A stretch of DNA of 64,000 nt from Hemibagrus wyckioides (lineage: Eukaryota; Chordata; Actinopteri; Siluriformes; Bagridae): contig NC_080713.1 of NCBI RefSeq assembly GCF_019097595.1, positions 12,724,199-12,788,198 on the forward strand, written 5' to 3'. Position numbers and translations under genes: made by a program. Numbering within the stretch: the first letter of the stretch is position 1; each line of letters opens with the position of its first letter. Of the stretch, positions 45,990 through 56,347 are shown one piece after another. A model generated the notes under the pieces. That model did not search any database. It was not told the DNA's origin and was given only the letters and a program-made list of their open reading frames with translations.

Positions 45990-46533
45990 CTCACCCCCCT
46001 AGAATTACACAAAATTGAGAGAACATGGAAAAAAAAAACCCTGAGCACAGGTCATAAGAATCACTTGGTCTACACTTCTTGAAAAAAAAACGGTGCAGAC
46101 TGACAGCATAGAAAGCTACCCAACCACGGGATACAAATATGAAAGAAGTTGGCCAAACCTCTACACATGTTGTAGGCATAAACAAAGTGCCCATTACGCT
46201 TTGAATAACTCAGACCATTTGCTTAAACAGAACCAATAAAACAATATACATGAGAGAATACAGGAAATGACACTGAGTATCAGACAATGCAGAACAATAA
46301 ATAGACCTAAACATGAATAACAGGGGATCCAGGCTCCATACCAAGTAATTTCAAGTTGAACCATTGACTCAACTAGTCTACATACAGGTCTAAGTACTCT
46401 ACCAAACCTGGTAGTGTAGTGATCGCTGGAGTCACTGTTAACTACAGGATCATGTGAATGGTTAGAAGCAGGAACAGTAGGTGAAGAGGCACTGGCTGCG
46501 GTGTCAAAGTAAACAACAGAAAAATCAAGTGCC

Positions 46534-48447
46534 TCAGAAACTGTTTTTAGAAGAATGGGATGAGACCCAAGCAGCAACAGGATCATCATCACAAACAGCT
46601 ACATGAGAAATGACAGACAGGGACTCCGCATGTGACAAATCATCAGGGACTGCTATTGCTGAACCTGCCAGATCACATACGGATTGAGAAGGTGTGGGAG
46701 ATGGACCCTTATCAACACTTCCACAGACAGCGAAATCAAACTCAGTGGTGGGCAAAGGGAGAAAGTTAACTGGCAATAAGAGATTCTGATGCACTACTTT
46801 CTCACGACCAGATCTGTCACGAATCTTATAAATGTGCAAAGACGGGTTGGAAGAAACAACTGAATATATGGTGGGCTCCCATTTATCAGCAAGCTTCCGT
46901 TTACCTCTACAGCCTTTGTTAGCAACAATTACATGATCACAAACCGACAAAGATTGACTCTCATTGTATTGATCAGACTGATGTTTTTGTTCTGCAGTAG
47001 AGTTCTTTTGAGCCAGCACCAAAGCAGATTGCAGATCACTGACAAGAGATTGAACGTAATCGTCATAATCACAGATGGACTCATCACGAAGGACACTTTG
47101 AAACATGAGGTCAACAAGTAATCTTGGCACCCTCCCAAACATCAGGTAAAAAGGGGCAAATCCAGTTGTTTCATGGGCAGTGCAGTTATACACGAATGTC
47201 AGTGTTTGCACTAACTGTGGCCACTTCAGTTTTGATCTAGGGGGAAGGGATCGTAGCATGTTACCCAAAGTTCTGTTGAACCTTTCAGTCCCACCATTCC
47301 CCATCGGGTGGTACGGGGAAGTTTGTGACTTATCTACAGCTCTGCTAACCCTAACCCTAGCTCGCTCTCAAAATTGGCTCCCTGATCCGAATAGAGACGC
47401 CGAGGAAAGCCATAGATGCAGAAGAAGCCATCCCATAGTTTCTTAGCGACACTCTTAGCAGATTGGTTTTGGCAAGGAAAAGCATGTGCTAGCTTGGTGA
47501 AATGATCTGTGATTACCAAGACATCCACAGACTTATTGTGTCTATCTTCAGCAGCCCAAAAATCAATACAGCTCCAATGGGGCAGTGGTCCTGATGCTCT
47601 CCAAGGGTGCTCTTGCTGCAGGCTCTGGAGTTTTACTCAGGACACAACGTGTACAAGTCCTGACGTAATCACACACATTACGTTCCATACCAGACCAATA
47701 GAACCTCTGGTGAGCTAAGGACAGGGTACGTGGCTGACCTTGGTGACCGGCTAAATCATGAATACCAGAAAGAGCCTGCTGTTTAAGAGAATCAGGCAGA
47801 ATGAACTGAAACTTCTTATGCTTGGTGAGAGGATCTTTAATGGCTCTGTAGAGAATGCCATTAAGCAAAAACAATTTGTCCCACTGCTTTGACAATCTCA
47901 AAACATGCAAATCCTCATTCTCACGCTCCCGCCTGGAAGGTCTGCACTTTCTGTCGACGTAAAAGGCCACCCTCGAAATAACTGCATCACTGTGCTGCTG
48001 ACTCTGCAATTCGGACAATGAAAAAGCACGGGTTACATTTTGAAAGTCAGGAATCAAGGAACTCAAATGATCAGCCAGTGATGTCGCTCTGGACACTGCT
48101 CCTGAATCCCAATCACCACAAGATGACAAGATAGACAACACATCCTCAGCAGTCATGGAAACATCCCCCTCAGAGCTTTGGTTCAATTCAGCGTCACTTC
48201 TCTGTGTCTGACATGTAAGACGGAAAGTTTTCTGCACAGAATCATCTTCCAAACAGTGTGCATGTGTCAGCAGTTCAGAGTAAGGTTCAGATAGAAGACG
48301 TTGACTCACCGGCTTGATGAACGGGTCGCAACTGAGCGCATCCGCCACGACATTCAAACTTCCAGGGATGTACTTGATCTCAAAATTGTACGGGGCAAGC
48401 TTTGAAACCCAGCGCTGCTCACATGCGTCTAGCTTAGGTTTGGACAT
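46534..48447 (-). pseudogene. Gypsy integrase, broken, with a TTAGGG patch
   Basis: The first frame (48447-47563) starts in the RNase H end (YIPGSLNVVADALSCDP) and carries the zinc-binding HHCC region (IHDLAGHQGQ, CTRCVLSKT). The core continues at 47528 with VLVITDHFTKLAHAFPC and LYSDQGANFESE (second Asp and Glu). It is then disturbed by CTAGGGTTAGGGTTAGC, where GLGLAEL-stop replaces the expected sequence. After that comes MGNGGTERFNRTLGNMLRSL (47304) and a C-terminal part with VHQNLLLPVNFLP. The stop/frame change near 47560 and the patch at 47345-47365 inactivate it. Integrase would insert the cDNA copy. Confidence 0.85.
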
Positions 48448-48495
48448 GATATATGTGAGTGGGTTGTTATCAGTCCATACAGTGAACTCTAATCT

Positions 48496-49684
48496 TTAAT
48501 GAACTTTAATCCAGTGACTGAACTTGTCACATATGGACCACTTGAGAGCCAAGAACTCCAATCTATGCACAGGGTAATTGGCTTGGTTGCGGCTCAAAGA
48601 CTTACTGGCGAAGGCTATGGGACATGATTTATCCTCACCACTGGGTATTTGAGAAAGCACTGCACCTAGGCCATCTAACGATGTATCAGTGCAGAGAATA
48701 AAGGGGCGCTCAAAGTCAGGGTGAGCGAGCACAACACTCTGGATAAGGGCTCTTTTCAACTCCTTAAAGGCAACATCACAAGCAGGACTCCAGTCTTAGG
48801 GAGACAACTCCCGGAAAGAGCCATCCTCTTTCATGAGATCTTTCTTCTTAAAGACAGAAATGACTGCTACCTTGTCTTCATCCACAGAAACTCCAAAACT
48901 GCTGATCACATAGCCCAAGAATTTGATGGAGCGCCTGAGAAAGTGACACTTTTTTTGAGCCAATTTCAGATTACTAGTTCTTAACCTTGAAAATACCACT
49001 TCCAAGCGTGTCAAGGCCTCCTGTTCGGAACGGGCAAAAACCAGCAAATTGTCAAGATAGCAAAGGAGGCTAGAAAAATTGAGGTCTCCAAAAAATGCTG
49101 AGCATCATGCGCATAAAGGACGCTGGACTGTTACACAGGCCCTGGGGAAGGCGGTTATATTCATACAACCCCATGGGTGTTGTGAACGCTGTGTAATGCC
49201 GATCAGACACATGGAGAGGGATGTTATAAAATCCTGACGTTAAGTCCATCGAGCTGAAAAGAAGATTTCCACCAAGAGCAGCCAGGCAATCTGCCTGTTG
49301 GGGCAAAGGATGAGCATCCTTTATAGTCTTTGTGTTAAGCCAGCGAAAGTCAGTACAGACTCTCAGAGATCCATCCTTCTTCCAAACCATGACCAAGGGA
49401 GATGCATATTCACTGACAGATTTACTAATAATGCCTTTCTCTTCCATTTCAGAAAGAACCTCTCTCAACTTTTGGTAGTGGGCAGGAGGGATTCGGCGAT
49501 AGGGCAGGCGGAATGGGCGCTCATCACACAAATGAATTCTATGCACAAAGTCTTTTGCCTCTCCACAATCAAGTCTGTCTCTGGAGAAGACATCTTGATA
49601 GGACACTATAAGTCTCACCAACTCCTCCTTCCATGACTCGGAGACTTCACACTTCACACACTTCTGATGACCCGAAATGGTCAC
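48496..49684 (-). pseudogene. Gypsy reverse transcriptase and RNase H
   Basis: RT blocks: VWKKDGSLRVCTDFRWLN, FSSMDLTSGFYNIPLH and GLYEYNRLPQGLCNSPASF in 49684-49070. After a break near 49070, where the catalytic LVFARSE-type box and YLDD region are disturbed, KCHFLRRSIKFLGYVIS continues (49047-48796). RNase H has FILCTDTSLDGLGAVLSQ (first catalytic Asp) and YPVHRLEFLALKWSICDKF (48759-48496). At least two frame changes. It is antisense to copy C gene 1. Confidence 0.85.
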
Positions 49685-49691
49685 GGCACCA
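49679..49691 (-). other. Gypsy primer-binding site, tRNA-His type
   Basis: Minus strand TGGTGCCGTGACC, two bases from the LTR end. It matches the 3' end of histidine tRNA (…GTCACGGCACCA). Confidence 0.7.
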
Positions 49692-49693
49692 CG

Positions 49694-50380
49694 TGTAACC
49701 GGTGTTGTCTGCGTTGCGTCTTTTTTTTTTTCTCTCTGACGGTTACCAGAATAACCACGCGGACATCAGCTGATGGTTCGACTCTTCCTTTATTTTCTGA
49801 TAACACAGAAATAATTCAGATTATGTGTATCCGCCCTTTTTTGTTCCTCTCCCATACAGAGACAGTGCAGAAAGGGACCAGCAGAGGAGAAAAGGAGACA
49901 TTGAAGCAATGAAATTAATTTAACATTTTTAACAAACAGCATACCTGATAACACAGAAATAATTCAGATTATGTGCATCCGCCCTTTTTTGTTCCTGTAA
50001 AATTAATGCAAAGTGCAATGCAATTAACATGTGCTTCAAGTTCACGGAGGACAGAAGTGAACAAACTTGATAAAAATACAAAAATCAAATATTCATGAAA
50101 AGTAATGTCACATATGTTTAAGATGACAGAATTAAATACAAAAGTAATTTAAAAAGGAAAAAGATGCAACTGGATTGATCAGAGCTCATTAGAAACCCAC
50201 CTCTCCCATGCAGAGACAGTGCAGAAAGGGAAGAGGAGGAGCAAAGACAGGAAATTAAAACCAACATTGCAATCAGAAATTTAAAGGGAAAGGTACACAC
50301 AGGCATATCAGGTACACATTTGAACATTTTTTGTGTAATTCTACATAAATGTAATGTATGTAATTTCCATACCCGTTACA
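49694..50380 (-). repeat. Gypsy 5' LTR (687 bp)
   Basis: Begins TGTAACC and ends GTTACA in plus-strand reading, 6-bp inverted termini. Internally, the sequence GATAACACAGAAATAATTCA occurs twice (49799 and 49950), so part of the LTR is duplicated within itself. The rest matches 45488-45989 almost base for base. Confidence 0.85.
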
Positions 50381-51735
50381 TTAAACTGTTTGGGTTTGGT
50401 GCATTTCTTTATCCACTGATCAGGGATATAAAGTCTCTGGAAAGGGATGGGGTGTTTGTTGGGATTTTAGATAAGTTTGTAAAGGGAACAGTAATTTGTG
50501 TCTGTGCTAATAACCTTGGGGCCCACAGCCTTGCAGGCTTTCAAGAATCTTTCAATGTTGAAAAGTTTTGCCGATTTTGTTGTCTTGATCAAGACAAAAT
50601 AGCAACTGTTGAGCCAAGGGATTTTCAATTGAGAACTGTACAACAGCACAATAGCTTTGTGGAGGAGCTTGAGTCTAGTGAAAAAGTGTGAATGGTGTCA
50701 AAGGAGCCTGTGTACTGAGTAATTTGTCCTACTTTCATCCAGTTACTGGGTTTCCACCAGATATTTTACATGACTTTTTTGAAGGCGTAATCCTAGTAGA
50801 ATTGTGTTTGTGTCTGAAAGAACTGAATAAAAAGGTTTTTTTTTACATTTGATGGGCTGAATAGCTGTATCAAATTGTTCCCATACAGATTTTCTGATAA
50901 AGTCAGCAAGCCACAACAAATTACAAAGGCCAGTTTTGCAACAGGAAGAATCAGTGGCAATGGACACTGGACACTTTTACGTTTACTACCTCTTATGATT
51001 GGGAGCACTATTCCAGAGCAGGAACCCTCATGGGAAATATTGATAGACCTTAAAGAGATTGTTGAGATTGTTGTGTCTACTACATTATCAGAAGAAATAC
51101 TGTGTTACTTGGAGAATAAAATATCAGACCATCAGAAGCTGCTTATTGTTCCTTTTCCTGCTTTTAAGTTGTGGCCAAAGCATCACTTTATTGAACACTA
51201 CATACATCTTGTGCGTTGCTTTGGCCCTCTAGTGGACTTGTGGACTATTCGTTTTGAGTCCAAGCATAATTTTTTCAAAAAAGTGGTGCATGATGCTCTC
51301 AGTTTCAAGAATGTGCTTCTTACACTCTCAACTAAACATCAACAGATGATGGCATACTTTCTTGATGGCCAAAATCTGTTCCGACCAAAACTGTACGTTG
51401 GCAATGTTGACATAGTTAAAATAATCATCCTTAGAAGAAAAACTGAGGTCTGTCATTGAAAAGAAGTATCCAAATCAGGATACTGTGTCTCTTGCCAAAG
51501 ATGTTCATTTGTATGGGACCCAGTATGTTAAGGGCATGATAGTTCTGCTGGGCAATGCAGTGGACTGCCAGAGTTTTACAAGATACTGAATATTTTGGTC
51601 AACTTTGAGAAAGTGTCCTTTGTGACTACAAAGCTCTCATATTGGTTTCTGGAACAATACAGATCTTATCAGCTTATTGATAGTGGCTACACAGATATAG
51701 AAATCCTGGATCCAAAGGCTTTAAATGATTAACAC
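50381..51735 (+). pseudogene. Gene 1 of copy C, C-terminal part of transposase
   Basis: Directly after the LTR: KLFGFGAFLYPLIRDIKSLE (aligning with copy B YGYDAIFQPLIRDIQVLE), ICVCANNLGAHSLAGFQESF, KFCRFCCLDQD, then FPPDILHDFFEGVILVELCL (about 50752), FPYRFSDKVSKPQQIT (50877), GNGHWTLLRLLPLMIGSTI, PKHHFIEHYIHLVRCFGPL, RFESKHNFFKKVVHDALSFK, and finally YWFLEQYRSYQL near 51645. The candidate first Asp is Asn here (CANNLG for SADNLG). Frame changes near 50690, 50870 and 51440. The end near 51735 is 230 bases before gene 2. Confidence 0.72.
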
Positions 51736-51967
51736 CCATTGGTTGTATACCAGTAGCTTAAAAGTTGATGGTGACCCCAAGGATGTGCCTGCTGCATTGA
51801 ATGTAATGGTATGTACTATTGATGTATATGATTAATGTATTACTCTTTAAGTTTTTGTTAATTTTGTTGGAATAGATTACGATTAATGCTTTAGAAACTT
51901 AGCTTTCAGTTATATCTGAGATCATTTGACAGCCCTCCACAATTAATGTGTTTTTGTTGGTTTTCAC
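51736..51967 (+). other. Spacer between gene 1 and gene 2 of copy C
   Basis: AT-rich; ends in acceptor-like GTTTTCACAG at about 51969, matching the acceptor position before gene 2 in copies A and B. Confidence 0.5.
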
Positions 51968-51969
51968 AG

Positions 51970-53397
51970 GCATTGTTACTGCGAGTTAACATAAACCCAA
52001 AACTCATCCGGAAAGTCCAGTTAACTAAGGCCCCAGAAACTATACAGCAACTGCAAAATGAACTTCAAGAAAAACTTCAACTTGAAGTCAAATTCTCTTT
52101 ACAGTATGAAGACCCAGATTTTAGTAACGCTCTTTGCAATCTGATGGACATTGCAGAGTTGCCTGCAGAAAGGGTCGTCTTGCACATTCTTTGGAATAAT
52201 GATGAAACACCATTATCACCACAGTCATCCCACACACCCTTCGTCTCTCCTCTTGATACAGCCAGCATCAGTTCATCTGCTTCTTCCAACAAGCACATCT
52301 TTGGTTATTCAGACCTATGTGCGAAACATCTCACAGTGGCCTTCTCCATTTCGGATCCCCCATTTCTCATACAACATTCTAAGTCTAAGTGTAACCAGAG
52401 ACATAAAAATGGAAATTCTGGACAAGCTGGCACAAAAATTATTTGCCCTGAAAGCATACCCTGATAAATACGAAATTCAGTCTGTTGCCTCTGAACTTGT
52501 TAGCAAACATCCACAGGTTATGATGGCTGGACAACAAGCATCAAGTACAAACTCGGAAACTATCAATCAAAGTTGTGCCAGACTGGATGTAATGAGGTTA
52601 TTGTAAATAGGAAAAGAAGAAAGGATGAAGATGGTGATGAGGGTAGGTTTTCCTTGCAAAAACCAAAGAGAGGTGAGGTCAGTCATGTTCCTGATCATCC
52701 TAAAAACTATGATGATGATACACTAGAACAGGGGTGTCCAATCTTATCCGGAAAGGGCCGGTGTGGGTGCAGGTGTCACAGGCATGCCGGACTCCACCCC
52801 TCGTCAGCGCACTTGCATTCCTTATTGTAATTGATTGCACCTGCTCCTTGTTTTCTACTCTTCCTTTCTTCTCCCTTCTACAGAGCGTTACTCCGCTCGC
52901 CTCTCTTTCCTCCCCTTTCCCTTCCTCTCTATTCCTTCCTCTCTATTCCTTGCTCCAGAGTGTCACTCCACTCACCCCTTTCCTTCCCTTATTGTGTGTT
53001 CCTTAATAAATGTACCCCTCCAGGGGTTTAACTACTTCTTCTGTTCGAGCCTGTCATTCTGCTACAGTCTGCCCATTACAGCAGGTTTTCATTCCAACTG
53101 AGCAGAATCTACACCTGAGTCTACTGAAAGCCAAGATCAGTTGATTAGCCAGTTGGAATCAGGTGTAGCTTCTTCTTGGATGGAATGAAAACCTGCACCC
53201 ACACCGGCCCTTTCTGGATAAGATTGGACACCCCTGCACTAGAAGATCAAAGATGTGTCTTGGTGGATGCAATGAAAAAGAAGCAGAAAGACATGGAACT
53301 CATCAGGCATAAGATTTTCCCTGAGGAGAAAGGAGATTGTGGCGGTGCAGCCCATGGTCTCCAGGAGAGATGGCCTGCTCTGTTTCTAGAAGAGCAG
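51970..53397 (+). pseudogene. Gene 2 of copy C, first coding exon(s), split by a hAT MITE
   Basis: The PB1-like part: RVNINPKLIRKVQLTKAPE and QYEDPDFSNALCNLMDIAEL. No ATG is found at the position used in copies A and B. A frame change near 52300 leads to FSYNILSLSVTRDIKMEILD and QKLFALKAYPDKYEIQ, then LQKPKRGEVSHVPDHP. At DDDTLE the frame is interrupted by the MITE (52729-53236) and resumes at once with DQRCVLVDAMKKKQKDMELI. The exon ends RWPALFLEEQ with GC (CAG|GCAAGA) where copies A and B have GT. Frameshifts make it inactive. Confidence 0.7.
52729..53236. mobile_element. hAT-type MITE with exact 8-bp target duplication CACTAGAA
   Basis: CACTAGAA at 52721-52728 and 53237-53244. The ends CAGGGGTGTCCAATCTTATC and GATAAGATTGGACACCCCTG are perfect inverted copies, and the arms extend about 45 bases (through GGCCGGTGTGGGTGCAGGT). 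The centre (about 52780-53090) is T/C-rich, unrelated to the arms and possibly captured DNA. 508 bp. Excision would leave the gene 2 frame intact apart from one 8-bp copy. Confidence 0.92.
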
Positions 53398-53649
53398 GCA
53401 AGACTATTTATTTTTTTAAATAATTGCAATATCTATAAGTCTTTTTGATTCTGATTGCTTTTAACAGCACAGATGAACACTATCATGCAATTGCTTATTC
53501 AGAGTGGTCATCTGTCATCAGTGATTTTGCGACATCAAAAGATTTGGCTCCCTTTTTTAGCGGTAATCTTTTCATACTCACCAATGTAGACTAGATTGTT
53601 CAACATCACTGACTGATTAATTTTTTTCTGCTGCACTGATATTTTACAG

Positions 53650-53808
53650 ATTTGTGAGGAGTTCTACCGGGTCACCACCAAGGACCTATTAGGGACCTTT
53701 AAAGCAGCCTTAGAGAAGGACTCTCCTCGACTGCTTAAACTGTACCGTGCCAGGCACCGTGCCTTTACTCAAGACATGGAAAAACTCTTACAAAAACTTG
53801 ATGAACAG
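53650..53808 (+). pseudogene. Gene 2 of copy C, exon 3
   Basis: Acceptor GATATTTTACAG, 53 open codons from ICEEFYRVTTKDLLGTFKAA to LLQKLDEQ, donor CAG|GTAGAC. Phase 0 at both ends as in copies A and B. No exon 4 or 5 follows in the window. Confidence 0.65.
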
Positions 53809-53959
53809 GTAGACTTATCTATTAAACATATTTAGTTTTGATTATGGCAATGTTTGCTGTTTAACATAAATTTTGGTATTTTGGAGTTTAGGCAATATGT
53901 GTCACATCTCTTCAGTGGATTTTTGCTGAGATTCTTGCTGAATCTTATCTATTCTTATC

Positions 53960-54165
53960 TATCAGTCTCTGTATGCCTCGGGAGGGGTAGAAGAAGGGAA
54001 ACAATGGAACAGAATTAGTTTAGCTGCTGTTCATAATATTAGCAGCACTAGATGATAATGTGCATTTAATCAGATGTACTGGAGCACAAGGTTATGGGAT
54101 GGGTTAAATGTATGCCAGGCTAAAGAGATAAGTCTTTAGTCTACGTTTAAACTGGGAGACTGTGT
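53960..54165. repeat. Dispersed fish repeat fragment
   Basis: Contains GGAGCACAAGGTTATGGGAT, CCAGGCTAAAGAGATAAGTC and TTAAACTGGGAGACTGTGTC, phrases of a high-copy fish repeat. Family not named; borders approximate. Confidence 0.5.
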
Positions 54166-54211
54166 CTGAGCCATTCATCGATGGTCAAGAAGGCAACATA
54201 ATACATTACGA

Positions 54212-54757
54212 GCAAGGGGGGGTGTAAATTTTGAACAGGATGATTGGTCTAAATTATTGTTTTGTGTTTTGGAGAACATGTAAAAATGTTATGTATTTTC
54301 TGAAGGGCAGTACTAATTGAAAAAATCAGATCTTTAAACAAAATAATTTATACAGATCATCATGTTCAAAAGTTTACACCGATTGGCTTGTAATGTATTA
54401 TATTGTCCACTATTTCTAATAGTTGTGTAGTCCCTTAGTTGTCCTCAGTGTGAAAAGTTGGATCTCAAAATCATATAGCCTCTGCTGGAAAGGGGTAAAA
54501 TTTGCAGAAGACGCTGGAAAAGTAAATAATTAGCAGGAAGGATTTTTCTAAAGAACTTTGGGCAGTTCAACTGCTCAGGACAAACAAGGGACTCATGAAG
54601 AACTTTCCCAAAACACAAAAATAGTCACTGATCATCAAGGTAACAACACACAGCATTAAGAATCGAGGGGGTGCAAACTTTTGATCTAGTTCATTTGTTC
54701 ATTAAATTCAGTTATTATTGTCTTGTAGACTATATGACAACATTTGTTATGTGAAAT
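54212..54757. mobile_element. Non-autonomous repeat (GGGGGTGTAAATTTTGAAC type)
   Basis: Contains GTAAATTTTGAACAGGATGA, GGCAGTACTAATTGAAAAAA, CCCTTAGTTGTCCTCAGTGTG, GGACAAACAAGGGACTCATG and a final GCAAACTTTTGATCTAGTTC. This is the order of a family common in zebrafish and carp. No coding frame. It truncates the Gmr1-like RNase H at about 54757. Confidence 0.65.
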
Positions 54758-54935
54758 GTTATGTTGGATGGAGAAGCAAAAAGGCTGAATGGCCAGGTAC
54801 CAATGGGTTATTTGGCTGTTGGTATCTTTCATCCTTTGGTGCCACTGTAGAGCCTTATGGTCAGTCTCTAATGTGAATTCTTTTCCCAAGAGATAGTACA
54901 TCAGCGAGTCTAAAGCCTACTTTACAGCCATTACT
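54758..54935 (-). pseudogene. Gmr1-like RNase H, C-terminal part
   Basis: MYYLLGKEFTLETDHKALQW then KDTNSQITHWYLAIQPFCFS: the RNase H region with the conserved Asp of TDHKALQW. The frame enters the non-autonomous repeat at about 54757 and loses its end. A stop sits upstream (AVK-stop-ALDSL). Confidence 0.8.
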
Positions 54936-54991
54936 TATAAAAGCAAGATGGCGGTGCGGCAGTAGCACACAGCGGCCACTCCGGAACCAAA

Positions 54992-56250
54992 ATGGTGCTT
55001 TCTTTTTGTTTTAGCGCGAAATTAAAAGTGCATGGAGACAGTGGTGTTCATGTATACGACCGCCAGACGATATTACAGTACATAAATCATGCAGTTACTA
55101 ACTTGCATGATGATGTACTTTGCAAACTTCGCGTACTCGGCTTGCTGCGAAGACCAGGCCTTCAGTCCTCGGCATCGCCTGATGCCGGTGGCCAGGAGAG
55201 AGGACATCGCAAGCGGTGTTCGAGGAGGCAGAAGCGTGGTAAACGGGTGGGTGTCCGTGCTAGGCTAACAACAAACCCTAGCCGGCGGGAACTCCCTTCC
55301 ATCATCTTGTCCAACGTCTGCTCACTGGATAATAAACTGGACTACATCCGACTCCAGCAAACTACACGGCGTGAGTTCAGAGACTGCTGCATCTTTGTTT
55401 TCACAGACACGTGGCTCAGCAACAGAGTTCCAGACGCCGCCATTCAGCTAGCCGGGCTAACTGTGTTTCGTGCCGACAGGAATGCAGCTCTGTGCGGTAA
55501 GACTCACGGTGGAGGTGTGTGTTTACATCAACATGGAATGGTGTAAGGACTCTGTGCTTGTGTCTAATTACTGCTCATTGCTAGTGGAGTTTGTGACTGT
55601 TAGATGCAGACTTTTTTATTTACCCCGGGAATTCACCACTACTTTCATTTTCGGAGTGTACATTCCACCCAGCGCTAATGCTAAGGAGGCTCTGTGTGAG
55701 CTCTATGGAGCTATTAGCGAGCTGCAGAATGCTCACCCCGATGGACTGTTTATCGTCGCCGGAGATTTCAATCATGCAAATCTCAGAACAGTGCTCCCTA
55801 AATTCCATCAGTATGTGGACTTTGCTTGATCTTGTTTACACAAACATTCCCGGCACGTATCGTGCGGAGCCCCGCCCCCATCTCGGCTACTCAGACCACA
55901 TCTCTGTTATGTTGATTCCAGCATACAGACCACTCATTAGACGCTCTAAACCGGTTCTGAAACAGGTTAAGACCTGGCCAGCAGGAGACATCTCTGCTCT
56001 TCAGGACTGTTTCAAGTGCACTGACTGGGACATGTTTAGGGAGGCTGCAACCAACGGCGACTCTATTGACTTGGAGGAGTACACGGCATCAGTGACCGGC
56101 TACATCGGGAAATGCATCGATGACGTGACCGTCTCCAAGACCATCACAACACGCTCCAACCAGAAGCTGTGGATGACTGTCAAAATGTGTGTGCTATCCT
56201 GAAGTCGAGAGACTCTGCCTTCAGATCAGGGACAGGGCGGCCTTAAAAAT
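54992..56250 (+). pseudogene. LINE copy 2: N-terminal region and apurinic-like endonuclease
   Basis: The start at 54992 ([18 protein letters not shown]) gives an Arg/Lys-rich N-terminal part, then [17 protein letters not shown] and [20 protein letters not shown], the first two endonuclease blocks (N and TDTW). After a frame change near 55540: [36 protein letters not shown] (GDFNH catalytic block). After another near 55830: [19 protein letters not shown] (SDH block). All catalytic blocks are present but in three frames. Confidence 0.82.
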
Positions 56251-56347
56251 AGCAAGGGCCAAACTGTCCTGAGCCATTAGAGAGGCGAAGCGCGCGCACG
56301 CCCAGAGAATCCATGGCCACTTCCAGAACAGCAGAGACTCCTGGCGC

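Larger units (their letters stand above)
45488..50380 (-). mobile_element. Ty3/gypsy LTR retrotransposon, gag deleted, inside copy C
   Basis: The pol pieces run RT, RNase H, integrase on the minus strand from 49684 to about 46534, the usual gypsy order. The right (5') LTR is 49694-50380 and the left (3') LTR is a truncated copy, 45488-45989. The polypurine tract AGGGGGGTGAG (minus strand, 46000-45990) touches the 3' LTR. The primer site lies at 49691-49679. Gag and protease are absent: RT sequence starts within 10 bases of the primer site, so a deletion removed them. The left LTR lacks about 190 bases and the interrupted gene 1 lacks about 20 codons at the same place, consistent with one deletion across that boundary. 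Confidence 0.88.
40897..53808 (+). mobile_element. Two-gene CACTG transposon, copy C (left end present, 3' end lost)
   Basis: The left end CACTGTAAAAATG at 40897 is preceded by TA (40895-40896). Gene 1 (zinc fingers at 44374-44830, core 44860-51735) and gene 2 (51968-53808) follow on the plus strand. Three secondary elements enlarge it: a foldback element (41133-43097, itself holding a hAT MITE), a gypsy element (45488-50380) and a hAT MITE (52729-53236). The last two exons of gene 2 and the right terminal repeat are not found; repeats of other families begin near 53960. All coding parts carry stops or frameshifts. Confidence 0.75.
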
